From: Xanthobacter sp. NM-25
GTDB lineage: Bacteria; Pseudomonadota; Alphaproteobacteria; Rhizobiales; Xanthobacteraceae
Reading direction: 5' to 3'
Assembly: GCF_022138605.1 (NCBI RefSeq)
Contig: NZ_JACBFS010000004.1
Location: 124,001 to 188,000, forward strand
Length of the DNA: 64,000 nucleotides
The position numbers were made by a program, and so were the translations under genes. The notes under the pieces were generated by a model. That model saw only the letters and a program-made list of their open reading frames with translations, was not told the origin of the DNA and searched no databases. Shown here piece by piece: positions 43,969 to 53,185 of the stretch (its first letter is position 1; the number at the start of each line of letters is the position of its first letter).

Positions 43969-44736
43969 ATGCGTATTCTGGTGACCAACGACGACGGCAT
44001 CCACGCTCCCGGCATCGAGGCCTGTGCGCGCATCGCCCAGGCCTTTTCCGATGACGTGTGGGTGGTGGCGCCGGAGTTCGACCAGTCGGGCGTCGCCCAT
44101 TCCCTCTCCCTATCCGACCCGCTGCGGCTGCGGCAGATCGACGAAAAGCGCTTCGCCGTGAAGGGCACGCCCACCGATTGCGTAATCATGGCGGTGCGGC
44201 ACCTGATGGGCGACCAGCCGCCGGATCTGGTGCTTTCGGGCGTCAATCGGGGGCAGAACATCGCCGAGGATGTGAGCTATTCCGGCACCGTGGCGGGGGC
44301 GATCGAGGGCACCATTCTGGGCATCCCCTCCATCGCTCTGTCCCAGGCGTTTGGCATCAAGAGCCGCGACAATCCCACCTATGCCACCGCGGAAGCCCAT
44401 GGGCCCAAGGTCATCCGCGCCCTGCTCGACGAGGGCATTCCGGCGGGCATCGTGATGAACATCAACTTTCCCGATCGCGCGCCGGACGAGATCACCGGCA
44501 TCGCCGCCACCTTCCAGGGCAAGCGCGACCAGCGGCTGATGCGCATCGATGCCCGGCGCGACGGGCGCAACCATCCCTATTATTGGATCGCCTTCGAGCG
44601 CCGCATCTTCGACACCGCCCCGGGCTCCGACCTGCGGGCGCTGGATGAAGGGCGCATCTCCGTGACCCCGCTGCGGCTCGACATGACGGACGAGCCGTGG
44701 ATGACCCGTCTCGCCCTGTTGTTTGAAGCCAAGTGA
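43969..44736 (+). CDS. surE: 5'/3'-nucleotidase SurE
   Basis: A 255-residue metal-dependent phosphatase for nucleoside monophosphates, linked to stationary-phase survival. Metal-binding signature MRILVTNDDGIHAPGI at the N-terminus, VVAPEFDQSGVAHSLSLSDPLR, DLVLSGVNRGQNIAEDVSYSGTVAGA and the C-terminal DEGRISVTPL are all present. GGAAGG precedes the ATG. It follows serS, as is common in Rhizobiales; the pcm gene often found next is absent. Confidence 0.96.
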   Translation: MRILVTNDDGIHAPGIEACARIAQAFSDDVWVVAPEFDQSGVAHSLSLSDPLRLRQIDEKRFAVKGTPTDCVIMAVRHLMGDQPPDLVLSGVNRGQNIAEDVSYSGTVAGAIEGTILGIPSIALSQAFGIKSRDNPTYATAEAHGPKVIRALLDEGIPAGIVMNINFPDRAPDEITGIAATFQGKRDQRLMRIDARRDGRNHPYYWIAFERRIFDTAPGSDLRALDEGRISVTPLRLDMTDEPWMTRLALLFEAK

Positions 44737-44859
44737 GGCCGGCCAGGGCCCGCAGGCGCTAGTCAAGCCCGGTCCAATGCTTCTATAAGCAGCCCCGTCA
44801 GGAACGGCGGCGCCTTTGCGGCTGCGCCGTTTGCGCCGTTTCACCGGAAAGGTCATCTC

Positions 44860-45156
44860 ATGTCGGGCAGCCAGCGTTCCAGCGCCGATCTCGACCCCCG
44901 CCGCCGCCGGCTGCTCTACCGCGCCTGGCACCGCGGCATCCGCGAGATGGACCTCATCATGGGCAAGTTCGCCGATGCCGAGATCGGCAACCTGTCCGAT
45001 CCCGAGCTGGATGATTTCGAGCTGCTCATCGACGCCCAGGATCACGACATCTTCTCCTGGATCTCGGAAACCAACCCGCTGCCTGCGGCATACGACACCC
45101 CCTTGTTCCGCCGCATGAAGGCGTTCCACGACGAGGGGCGGGGCCTGCCGGAATAG
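44860..45156 (+). CDS. sdhE: FAD assembly factor SdhE
   Basis: A 98-residue protein of the SdhE/SDHAF2 family that helps attach FAD covalently to SdhA. The signature YRAWHRGIREMD near residue 20 and the later DDFELLIDAQDHDIFSWI are typical. It lies 46 bases before mfd; in relatives sdhE sits between recG and mfd, but recG is not here. Confidence 0.93.
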   Translation: MSGSQRSSADLDPRRRRLLYRAWHRGIREMDLIMGKFADAEIGNLSDPELDDFELLIDAQDHDIFSWISETNPLPAAYDTPLFRRMKAFHDEGRGLPE

Positions 45157-45202
45157 GCCTTTCCGCCGCCTCCTTCCCGTCCTGTCTGCCCGGAGTTGTG
45201 TT

Positions 45203-48200
45203 GTGAAGCGTCCCCGTCCCCTGGCCGAGGCCCTGGTGCAAGGCCGTCCGCTGCTGCTGTCCCGTGTCGCGGAGGGTATGGAAGGGCTGGTGGTGGCCGA
45301 TCTCGCCCGGTCGGTCTCGGCGGAAAAAGATGCGCCCTGGCCGTCCGTCACCGTCATCTGCCGGGATGGGCAGCGCATGGCGGCGCTGGAACGGGGCCTC
45401 GCCTTCTTCGCCCCCGAGCTGGACGTCTACAGCTTCCCCTCCTGGGATTGCCTGCCCTACGATCGCGCCTCGCCCAATGCCGCCATCGTCGCCCGCCGCA
45501 TGGCGACGCTGGCGCGTCTCGCCCGGGTGAAGGGCGGCAGCGCCAGCGTGCTGCTCACCACGGTCAATGCCACGGTGCAGCGGGTGCCGGCCAAGGCGCT
45601 GGTGGCGGCGCAGTCGCTGTCCGCCGCGCCGGGCAACGCCATCGCCCTCGACGGCGTGGTGGAATGGGCCGAGCAGAACGGCTTCCTGCGCACCCCGACG
45701 GTGCGCGACACCGGCGAATATGCGGTGCGGGGCGGCCTCATCGACCTTTATCCGCCGGGTCTCGATGCCCCCATCCGCCTCGATTTCTTCGGCGACACGT
45801 TGGAGAGCATCCGCGCATTCGATCCCGAGACCCAGCGCACCACCGGCCAATTGCGCGCGCTGGACCTGGTGCCCATGGCGGAATTCCAGCTCACCACCGC
45901 CACCATGAAGCGCTTCCGCATGGCCTATGTGGCCGCGTTCGGCGCCGCGCAGAAGGGTGACACGCTCTATGAAGCGGTGAGCGAAGGCCGGCGCCATGCG
46001 GGCATGGAACATTGGCTACCTTTGTTCCACGAGCAGATGGACACGCTGTTCGACTATGTCGCCCAGAGCCCCATCGTGCTCGATCCTTTGGCCGAAGAGG
46101 CCGCTGGGGAACGGGTGGCGCAGATCGGCGATTATTATGCCGCCCGCAAGGAGGCGCTGGAGCACCCCGCCGGCGGCCCCATCTATAATCCGCTGCCGCC
46201 CAACCGGCTCTATCTCACCGGCGCGGAGTGGACCGCCCGCATCGGCGCCGCCCGCGTCGCTCAGATGAGCCCGTTCGCGGTGCCGGAGGGCACCAAGGGC
46301 GAGATGATCGACGTGGGCGGCGTGCAGGGCCGCTCCTTCGCCGCCGAGCGGGCCGATCCCGAAGGCAATGTCTTCGACGCCGCCGTGGCCCATGTGCGCG
46401 AGCTGCAGAAGAGCAAGAAGGTCATTCTCGCCGGCTGGTCGGAAGGCTCCCGCGAGCGGCTCGGCACGGTGCTGGCGGACCATGGGCTCACCGGTGCCGC
46501 CGCCATTTCCCGCTTCGCCAGCCTCGCAGCTCTGCCCAAGACCCAGCCGGCGCTTGCCATCTATGGGGTCGAGAGCGGGTTCGAGACGCCGGATTTCGCG
46601 CTGATCGGCGAACAGGACATCCTCGGCGACCGTCTGGTGCGGCCCAAGCGCAAGGCGCGCCGACCGCAGGACGTCATTTCCGAGCTGACCGCGCTCACCG
46701 CCGGCGATCTGGTAGTGCACGTGGATCACGGCATCGGCCGCTTCGTGGGGCTGAAGACCATCGAGGCCATGGGCGAGCCCCATGACTGCCTCGAAATCCA
46801 TTATGCGGGCGGCGACAAGCTGTTCCTGCCGGTGGAAAATCTGGAGCTGCTGAGCCGCTATGGCTCGGAGGAGACCGAGGCCCAGCTGGACAAGCTGGGC
46901 GGCGGCGCCTGGCAGGCCCGCAAGGCGCGGATGAAGAAGCGCATCCGCGAGATGGCCTCCGCCCTCATCAAGATCGCCGCCCAGCGCCAGCTCGGCGAGG
47001 CGCCCAAGCTGGTGCCCGCCGCCGGCCTTTATGACGAGTTCCGCGCCCGCTTCCCCTATGAGGAGACGGACGACCAGGAAGCCGCCATCGTGTCGGTGCT
47101 GGACGATCTCGCCTCCGGCCATCCCATGGATCGGCTGGTGTGCGGCGACGTGGGCTTCGGCAAGACCGAGGTGGCCCTGCGCGGCGCCTTCGCGGCGGCC
47201 CTCGCCGGCAAGCAGGTGGCCGTGGTGGTGCCGACCACCCTCTTGGCCCGCCAGCATTTCAAGACCTTCGCCGAGCGCTTCAAAGGCCTGCCGGTGAACA
47301 TCGCCCAAGCCTCGCGCATGGTCACCGGCAAGGCCCTCACCGAGGTGAAGAAGGGGCTGGCCGACGGCACCATCGACATCGTGGTGGGCACCCATGCCCT
47401 GTTGGGCAAAGCCATCCATTTCAAGGATCTCGGCCTCGTCATCGTCGACGAGGAGCAGCATTTCGGCGTCGCCCACAAGGAGCGGCTGAAGCAGCTGCGG
47501 GCCGAGGTGCATGTGTTGACCCTGTCCGCCACGCCCATTCCGCGCACGCTGCAGCTGGCCATGACCGGGGTGCGCGAGCTCTCCATCATCGCGACACCGC
47601 CGGTGGACCGCCTGGCGGTGCGCACCTTCGTGACGCCGTTCGATCCTCTGATCGTGCGCGAGGCGCTGCTGCGCGAGCGCTATCGCGGCGGCCAGAGCTT
47701 CTATGTGGTGCCGCGCATCGAAAATCTGGGAGAGGTGCAGGAGTTTCTGGCGACCCAGGTGCCCGAGGTGAAGGTGGCGGTGGCCCATGGCCAGATGGCC
47801 GCCGGCGCCCTGGAAGACATCATGACCGCCTTCTATGACGGCCAATATGATGTGCTGCTGTCCACCACCATCGTGGAATCCGGCCTCGACGTGCCCAATG
47901 CCAACACGCTGATCGTGCACCGGGCGGATATGTTCGGCCTTGCCCAGCTCTATCAGCTGCGCGGCCGGGTGGGCCGGGCCAAGGCGCGGGCCTACGCCAT
48001 CTTCACCACGCCCGCCGCCCAGGCCATCACCCATCAGGCCGAACGCCGGCTCAAGGTGCTGCAGTCGCTGGAGACGCTGGGGGCCGGCTTCCAGCTGGCG
48101 AGCCACGATCTCGACATCCGCGGCGCCGGCAATCTGGTGGGCGACGAGCAGTCGGGCCATATCAAGGAAGTGGGCTACGAACTCTACCAGGAGATGCTCC

Positions 48201-48712
48201 AGGAGGCGATCGTCCACATCAAGGCCGGCATCACCGATTATGTGGACGACAAGTGGTCGCCCAACATCACCATCGGCATGCCGGTGCTGATCCCCGAGGA
48301 TTATGTGGCCGACCTCCATGTGCGGCTCGCCCTCTACCGCCGGCTGGCGGATTTGCAGGAAGATCAGGAGATCGACGCCTTCGGTGCCGAGCTCACCGAC
48401 CGTTTCGGCACCGCGCCGGACGAGGTGGGGCACCTGCTGCAGCTGGCCAAGATCAAGGCCCTGGCCCGCGCCGCCAATGTGGAGAAGGTGGATGCCGGCC
48501 CCAAGGGCGTGGTGCTGGGCTTCCGCGGGAACGAATTCGCCGATCCCTCTGGCCTAGTGAAGCTGATCGCCCAGGAAGGCAGCGCCGCCAAGGTGCGGCC
48601 GGACTTCAAGGTGGTGTTCCTCCACGACTGGCCGAAGGCGGAAGCCCGGCTGAAGGGCACGCTGGCGGTGCTGAAGAAACTCGCCGCTTTGGCCCAGAAA
48701 AAGGGGCTCTGA
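45203..48712 (+). CDS. mfd: Transcription-repair coupling factor Mfd
   Basis: A 1169-residue ATP-driven translocase that removes stalled RNA polymerase and recruits UvrA. Domains in order: UvrB-like region (residues 1-350), RNA polymerase interaction domain (DLVVHVDHGIGRFVGLKTIE near residue 504), and RecG-like helicase. The helicase shows Walker A GDVGFGKTEVALR near residue 650, Walker B VIVDEEQHFGV and ATPIPRTLQ. TRG/C-terminal domain 7 follows. The start is a GTG with GGAG nine bases upstream. The stop codon lies in the first copy of a 15-bp tandem duplication. Confidence 0.97.
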   Translation: MKRPRPLAEALVQGRPLLLSRVAEGMEGLVVADLARSVSAEKDAPWPSVTVICRDGQRMAALERGLAFFAPELDVYSFPSWDCLPYDRASPNAAIVARRMATLARLARVKGGSASVLLTTVNATVQRVPAKALVAAQSLSAAPGNAIALDGVVEWAEQNGFLRTPTVRDTGEYAVRGGLIDLYPPGLDAPIRLDFFGDTLESIRAFDPETQRTTGQLRALDLVPMAEFQLTTATMKRFRMAYVAAFGAAQKGDTLYEAVSEGRRHAGMEHWLPLFHEQMDTLFDYVAQSPIVLDPLAEEAAGERVAQIGDYYAARKEALEHPAGGPIYNPLPPNRLYLTGAEWTARIGAARVAQMSPFAVPEGTKGEMIDVGGVQGRSFAAERADPEGNVFDAAVAHVRELQKSKKVILAGWSEGSRERLGTVLADHGLTGAAAISRFASLAALPKTQPALAIYGVESGFETPDFALIGEQDILGDRLVRPKRKARRPQDVISELTALTAGDLVVHVDHGIGRFVGLKTIEAMGEPHDCLEIHYAGGDKLFLPVENLELLSRYGSEETEAQLDKLGGGAWQARKARMKKRIREMASALIKIAAQRQLGEAPKLVPAAGLYDEFRARFPYEETDDQEAAIVSVLDDLASGHPMDRLVCGDVGFGKTEVALRGAFAAALAGKQVAVVVPTTLLARQHFKTFAERFKGLPVNIAQASRMVTGKALTEVKKGLADGTIDIVVGTHALLGKAIHFKDLGLVIVDEEQHFGVAHKERLKQLRAEVHVLTLSATPIPRTLQLAMTGVRELSIIATPPVDRLAVRTFVTPFDPLIVREALLRERYRGGQSFYVVPRIENLGEVQEFLATQVPEVKVAVAHGQMAAGALEDIMTAFYDGQYDVLLSTTIVESGLDVPNANTLIVHRADMFGLAQLYQLRGRVGRAKARAYAIFTTPAAQAITHQAERRLKVLQSLETLGAGFQLASHDLDIRGAGNLVGDEQSGHIKEVGYELYQEMLQEAIVHIKAGITDYVDDKWSPNITIGMPVLIPEDYVADLHVRLALYRRLADLQEDQEIDAFGAELTDRFGTAPDEVGHLLQLAKIKALARAANVEKVDAGPKGVVLGFRGNEFADPSGLVKLIAQEGSAAKVRPDFKVVFLHDWPKAEARLKGTLAVLKKLAALAQKKGL

Positions 48713-48727
48713 AAAAAGGGGCTCTGA
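48698..48727 (+). repeat. 15-bp tandem duplication spanning the mfd stop codon
   Basis: AAAAAGGGGCTCTGA occurs twice in perfect tandem (48698-48712 and 48713-48727), with a partial third copy (AGGGCTC) after it. The first copy holds the mfd stop, so the duplicate gives a second in-frame TGA downstream. It looks like a recent slippage event. Confidence 0.9.
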
Positions 48728-48737
48728 AGGGCTCCAT

Positions 48738-48770
48738 AAAAAATCCCGAGGACCTTGCGGGCCTCGGGAT
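48738..48770 (-). terminator. Intrinsic terminator of the Gly/Ala-repeat protein gene
   Basis: On the minus strand, stem ATCCCGAGG/CCTCGGGAT with a ten-base loop is followed by a run of six T. There is no T-run on the plus strand, so it serves the minus-strand gene at 48904-49257. Confidence 0.85.
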
Positions 48771-48903
48771 CGAAAGGGCAGGGGCCTTGTTCCATCGGCA
48801 GGCCGTCGACGGGAGCCGATGAGGTTCGCGCAAGCCCCCGCGGGCTCGTCCAGAGGTCCGTGGGAAGAGGTCCGGGACCTTGGGTCTTGAGCCGCCCCTG
48901 TCC

Positions 48904-49257
48904 TCACTTCTTCTGGGGGATGCCCAGCACGCCTTCAACGGTGCCGCCCACGGCGCCCATGGTGCCACCCACGGCCGCGCCGACGGGACCCGCGGCCTTC
49001 TCGCCCGCCTTGGCACCCTGGCTGGCGCCTTCGCCGGCGCCCTTGACGCCGCCGACCACGCCACCGGCAACACCGCCGCCAACCGCACCCACGGTGCCGC
49101 CCACGGCGCCACCCACGGGACCGGCCGCCTTGTCACCAGCCGCAGCGCCCTTATTGGCGCCGTGCTCGGCGCCCTTCACGATGCCCTGTGCAGACACGGA
49201 ACCGGAGGCAAGGGCCAGGGCCAGGAGCGCAGCGCTCGCAGCAAGTTTCGTCTTCAT
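48904..49257 (-). CDS. Small secreted Gly/Ala-repeat protein, function unknown
   Basis: A 117-residue protein: a signal peptide (KLAASAALLALALASGSVSA|Q), then almost only Gly, Ala, Val and Lys. Two near-identical blocks (KAAGPVGGAVGGTVGAVGG and KAAGPVGAAVGGTMGAVGG) are separated by GGVKGAGEGASQGAKAGE. The GxxxG spacing resembles glycine-zipper membrane-insertion segments. The gene has a good GGAAAGGGAT ribosome binding site and its own intrinsic terminator, so it is probably a real single-gene unit. I do not recognise the family; the antisense frames are mirror products of the repeat. Confidence 0.75.
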   Translation of the reverse strand: MKTKLAASAALLALALASGSVSAQGIVKGAEHGANKGAAAGDKAAGPVGGAVGGTVGAVGGGVAGGVVGGVKGAGEGASQGAKAGEKAAGPVGAAVGGTMGAVGGTVEGVLGIPQKK

Positions 49258-49333
49258 ATCAGATCCCTTTCCTGTTCAGCCCCAGCGAGGCCGTGGCCTC
49301 GGGGTGTTGGATTCGGCCATCAGGACTCACCGA

Positions 49334-50107
49334 TTACCGATCTACCGCCCGCCGATAGACATACCCCCGCTTGCCGTCTGCGGCCACCTCACACCAGGAA
49401 GTGCAGGAGAAGATATCCACCTTTGTCCCGGCCTCGAGGGTGCCGATGGCGTCCGCACCCCGGCGGGGGCCTTTGCGCAATGTGACATCGGAGGCAATGC
49501 GCCCCTGACGCGCGATGGAGGCGGTTTCATCCGGATCCCGCGCCGGCTCCGGCGCCGCGCGGGCCAGCGCCGGACGGGCGACAGGCACGGGCGCCGAAGG
49601 CGCGGCCACCGATTCGGCGCTGGCTGGTTCGGGTTCCACGAACGCGGGGCGGGAGAAATCTTCGGCGGAGGGCGCCGGTGCCACGGCCGGGGCGGCATCG
49701 CTGTCCGCCGGTGCGGCGGCGACCGTGATCGCATGGGGGGCTGCCGCACCGGCCGGACCAGAAGCGGGTGTGACCGGTAAGGCGATCGCGGATGGAGCCA
49801 CGGCGGACGCCGCCGCCGGCACGCTTGCGCTCATTTCGCGGGCTGCGGCCTCCCGGGCCTGTTCCCGGGCGGCCATCTCCACCCGCTGGGGATCAAGCCA
49901 ATGAAACAGCGCGAGCAAGGCGAACACCGCCACCACAACGCCCGCCGAGATAGATACCGAGCGGATCAACACCCCTCTGTCGAGCCGGGCCCGCTTGCGC
50001 ATCGGGCTGGTGCCGCGGGTGCCCATGCCCACCCGTGGGCGGATCGCCGGGCGCGCCTGTCGGGCGGAGGTGGCCTCCACCGGCGCCGAATGGGAAGAGT
50101 GGATCAT
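49334..50107 (-). CDS. Membrane-anchored bacterial SH3-domain protein
   Basis: About 257 residues: a cytoplasmic Arg-rich N-terminus, one transmembrane helix (VLIRSVSISAGVVVAVFALLAL, about residues 43-64) and a long Ala/Pro-rich periplasmic linker. The end is a bacterial SH3 domain (SDVTLRKGPRRGADAIGTLEAGTKVDI...WCEVAADGKRGYVYRR). SH3_3/SH3_4 domains often bind cell wall. ATG 50107 is chosen: the frame runs to 50350 but that would overlap the upstream gene, and the extra residues look non-coding. Start uncertain (ATG 50185 is possible). Confidence 0.75.
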   Translation of the reverse strand: MIHSSHSAPVEATSARQARPAIRPRVGMGTRGTSPMRKRARLDRGVLIRSVSISAGVVVAVFALLALFHWLDPQRVEMAAREQAREAAAREMSASVPAAASAVAPSAIALPVTPASGPAGAAAPHAITVAAAPADSDAAPAVAPAPSAEDFSRPAFVEPEPASAESVAAPSAPVPVARPALARAAPEPARDPDETASIARQGRIASDVTLRKGPRRGADAIGTLEAGTKVDIFSCTSWCEVAADGKRGYVYRRAVDR

Positions 50108-50256
50108 CGCTTCTTCATCGTCTCGGACGCGCCGCCCACGACCTGAAACAGCGGGCAGACTCTGCAAAGCTTCCGCACCCATCATGGCACGACACGGTCT
50201 TCGGGGCAGCCCGCAGTGAGCCCGAGGAATGCGGCCTTTATTGGCCCCGCACCCCG

Positions 50257-52077
50257 CTACTGCCCAGGCGCCCGCCACCAGGTCTCCGGCAAGGTGCCAT
50301 AAAGGGAGGGGCGGGCAGGGTGGGCGATGCGGGTCCAGCGGGCGAGCCACTGACCGGGGGTGTGGAACAGCGGAACCCCATAGGCGCCGGAGATCAGCAC
50401 CCGGTCGAGCACCCGTGCGGCCGCGATGTAATCCTCTTCATCCGGGGCGGCGAGCAAGGCGGCGATGGCGGCATCCATGGCCGGGCTCTTGGCCCCCATA
50501 TAGTTGCGGGTGCCGGGCGTATCGGCGGCGGCGGCGCCGAAATAGAAGGCCTGCTCGTTGCCCGGTGACAGGGATTGGGACCAGACGAAGGGCACCATGT
50601 CGAAATCATAGGCGTTGCGGCGGGCGTCGAACTGCACCGCATCCACGAACCGCACGCGGGTGGTGATGCCGGCCCGTTTGAGCTGGGCGGCATAGGCGAG
50701 CGCCAGCCGCTCTTGGTCGCGCGTCGCCACCATGAGCTCGAAGGAGAACCCGGCCCCCTCCGCATTGGTGAGCACCCCCTTGCGCAATTGCCAGCCCGCC
50801 TCTGCCAGCAACCCCAGCGCGCTGCGCAGCCGGTCCCGGTCGCGACCCGAGCCGTCCGACTGCGGCGGGCGATAGGTGCCTTCCAGCACATCCGGCACCA
50901 CGGCATCGGGAAACGGTGCCAGCAGCGCCCGCTCCCGGGCCGAGGCGGGCCGACCCAGCGCCGACAGCTCGGACCCCTGGAACACGCTGCCGGTGCGCTG
51001 GTAGAGGCCGTGGTAGAAGCTGCGATCTAGCCATTCGAAATCGAACAGCTCGATCAGCGCGCGGCGCACCCGGATGTCGGCGAACACCGGTCGTCGGGTG
51101 TTGAACACCAAAGCCGAATAGGGCTTCGGCGTGCCCGTGGGAATCACCTCCTTGACCACCTCGCCGGCGCGTACGGCGGGAAAGTCGTAGCCGGTCTCCC
51201 AGCGGCCGGGGTCGCTCTCGAAGCGGGCATCCACCAGCCCCTTGCGGAACGCCTCGAACTCGCTGTTGGCATCGCGGAAATAGATGAATTTCAGCTCGTC
51301 GAAATTGTGGAGCCCGCGATTGACCGGCAGATCGCGCCCCCAATAGTCCGGATTGCGCACCAGGGTGAGGCCCGCGCCCGCATCCACCTCGCCGATCCGG
51401 TAGGGACCGGACCCCATGAGCGGCGTCAGGCCCCCCTCCTCGAAATGCGCCGGGTCGACAGCCTTATGGGACAGGATCGGCATGAGCCCCATGATCAGCG
51501 GCAGTTCCGCATCGGCTTCGGCAAAGGTGAACCGCGCCCGCAGGGGCCCCAATTGCTCCGCCTTCGCCACCTTGCCGTAATACAGGCGGTGATTGGGCCG
51601 CCCCTTCTCCCGCAGGAGATGAAACGAAAACAGGACGTCCTCCGCGGTGACCGGCGTGCCGTCGGCGAAGCGCGCGCGTGGATCAAGGTTGAATTCAACG
51701 TAGCTTCGTTGGGCATTGGTGGCCACGGAGCGGGCGAGCAACGGATAGAGGGTGAAGGGCTCATCGAACGACCGGGCCATCAGCGGCTCGACCACCGCAT
51801 TGCGGAGAATGGCCGGCGCGCTGCCCTTGACGATGAACGGATTGAGACTGTCGAATGTGCCGAGCAGCGAAAGGGTCAGCCGCCCGCCCTTGGGCGCATC
51901 GGGGTTCGCATAGGGCAGAGCGGTGAAATCCGCCGGCAGGTCCGGGCTGCCCCGCATCGCCAGCGCTGCGCCAGGTTCCACCGCGCTCTGATTCTCGCCG
52001 GCGCGGGCAGACCCGAGGCAGAACAGCACCGTCAGCAAAGCCATCGAGCGGGCCGCCAGGATTTTCTGCAATCTCAC
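50257..52077 (-). CDS. ABC-type peptide-binding protein, YejA-like (SBP family 5)
   Basis: A 606-residue periplasmic solute-binding protein. A signal peptide (MALLTVLFCLGSARA|GEN) is followed by the YejA-like start FTALPYANPDAPKGGRLTLS. Family 5 motifs follow: FNLDPRARFADGTPVTAEDVLFSF and GSGPYRIGEVDAG. The start is GTG 52077 or ATG 52044. YejA proteins feed oligopeptide or microcin-C-like ABC importers, yet no permease or ATPase gene adjoins it. It diverges from ialB across 233 bases. Confidence 0.9.
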   Translation of the reverse strand: MRLQKILAARSMALLTVLFCLGSARAGENQSAVEPGAALAMRGSPDLPADFTALPYANPDAPKGGRLTLSLLGTFDSLNPFIVKGSAPAILRNAVVEPLMARSFDEPFTLYPLLARSVATNAQRSYVEFNLDPRARFADGTPVTAEDVLFSFHLLREKGRPNHRLYYGKVAKAEQLGPLRARFTFAEADAELPLIMGLMPILSHKAVDPAHFEEGGLTPLMGSGPYRIGEVDAGAGLTLVRNPDYWGRDLPVNRGLHNFDELKFIYFRDANSEFEAFRKGLVDARFESDPGRWETGYDFPAVRAGEVVKEVIPTGTPKPYSALVFNTRRPVFADIRVRRALIELFDFEWLDRSFYHGLYQRTGSVFQGSELSALGRPASARERALLAPFPDAVVPDVLEGTYRPPQSDGSGRDRDRLRSALGLLAEAGWQLRKGVLTNAEGAGFSFELMVATRDQERLALAYAAQLKRAGITTRVRFVDAVQFDARRNAYDFDMVPFVWSQSLSPGNEQAFYFGAAAADTPGTRNYMGAKSPAMDAAIAALLAAPDEEDYIAAARVLDRVLISGAYGVPLFHTPGQWLARWTRIAHPARPSLYGTLPETWWRAPGQ

Positions 52078-52310
52078 CCCTTCATTCCTCTATTCTGCGT
52101 CGATGCGCCTTGTTCTCTGGGAGTGCGGTCGTGTATTGGCCTTAATCGTCGGCAAGGTAGCACGCAAAGTCGAGCCCAGCAGGCACCGTTCGCGCGCCGC
52201 CACCATCTTGCCCCATTTGGTTCGGACACAGCCGGGGTCATGACGGAGGTGCGGGGCCGCAGCCGTGCACGTGTGCTGAACGACCGGCAGGCACCACAGG
52301 AAAGGCCACA

Positions 52311-53033
52311 ATGACGAAGACCCATTCCATTGCGCGGCTCACCGCCGGCATCGCTGCGACGCTGATCGGCGTGGCGCTGGCCGGGCCGGCATTCTCCCAG
52401 GCCCAGTCGGGCGGCAAGCCGGCTCAGAATGGCGCGGCGCAGGGTGGTGCGGCGGCCGAGCCTGAGGTCAAGTTCTCCGCCTCGCCCTGGCGCAAGATCT
52501 GCCAGGAGAATCCCCAGAACAAGAAGCAGGTCTGCGTGCTCACGCAGATTCTCGGTGTCGAGAGCCAGGCGATCGCTAAGGTCGACATCATCGAGATGAA
52601 GGACGAGCCTAAGAAGCGGCTCAACGTCTCGGTGCCGCTGGGCATGCGGCTGCAGCCCGGCCTGCGCATCACCCTCGACAAGGATCCAGTCGCCATTCCC
52701 TTCATCATCTGCCAGCCCATCCAGGGCGGCGGCGCCACCTGTGTCGGCGATGTTGAAGTGGATGCCGGCTTCATCGCCAAGCTGAAGAAGGCCAATGCGG
52801 TCTATCTGCAGATGGTGAACGGCGTTGGCCGCACCCTCTCCCTGCCCATCTCCAACGCCGACTTCGGCAAGGCCTATGATGGCCCCGGCGTCGACGCCAA
52901 GGTGGCCATGGAAGAGGAAAAGAAGCGCCTGGAGGAAGCCCGCGCCAAGCAGCAGGCCCTCGAGGAGCAGAACAAGGCGGCCCTGCTCAAGAAGGGCCAG
53001 GAGCTCGAGAAGGCCAACCAGTCCGGCAAGTGA
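52311..53033 (+). CDS. Invasion-associated locus B (IalB) family protein
   Basis: A 240-residue periplasmic or outer membrane protein: signal peptide (ATLIGVALAGPAFS|QAQ), then the IalB fold with paired cysteines (WRKICQENPQNKKQVCVLTQ and FIICQPIQGGGATCVGD). A C-terminal charged helix (EEEKKRLEEARAKQQALEEQ) is probably a coiled coil. IalB is known from Bartonella erythrocyte invasion, but paralogues are widespread in free-living Rhizobiales and their role is unclear. AGGAAAGG precedes the ATG. A strong hairpin terminator follows. Confidence 0.9.
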   Translation: MTKTHSIARLTAGIAATLIGVALAGPAFSQAQSGGKPAQNGAAQGGAAAEPEVKFSASPWRKICQENPQNKKQVCVLTQILGVESQAIAKVDIIEMKDEPKKRLNVSVPLGMRLQPGLRITLDKDPVAIPFIICQPIQGGGATCVGDVEVDAGFIAKLKKANAVYLQMVNGVGRTLSLPISNADFGKAYDGPGVDAKVAMEEEKKRLEEARAKQQALEEQNKAALLKKGQELEKANQSGK

Positions 53034-53113
53034 TGCCGTAGCGGCCGGGCCCGCGCGCCAGCAGGAGCGCGGGCCCTTGCTCCGCCGGATCCGTTCGTCC
53101 GCCGGCTGAATGC

Positions 53114-53146
53114 AAAACGGCACGTTCCTGAGGAACGTGCCGTTTT
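53114..53146. terminator. Bidirectional terminator between ialB and hspQ
   Basis: A perfect 15-bp inverted repeat AAAACGGCACGTTCC/GGAACGTGCCGTTTT with a three-base loop. It begins with A-run and ends with T-run, so it is functional for both convergent genes. Confidence 0.92.
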
Positions 53147-53185
53147 CATTTGAACACGCGGCGATCGTCCGACCAGATGTGCGCC

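Noticed and set aside
46016..48433. 805-residue open frame on the minus strand
   Set aside because: It lies wholly antisense to mfd, whose domains are complete. Composition is that of a shadow frame.
50108..50350. N-terminal extension of the SH3-domain protein
   Set aside because: It would overlap the 3' end of the YejA-like gene and has Pro/Arg-rich non-coding composition.
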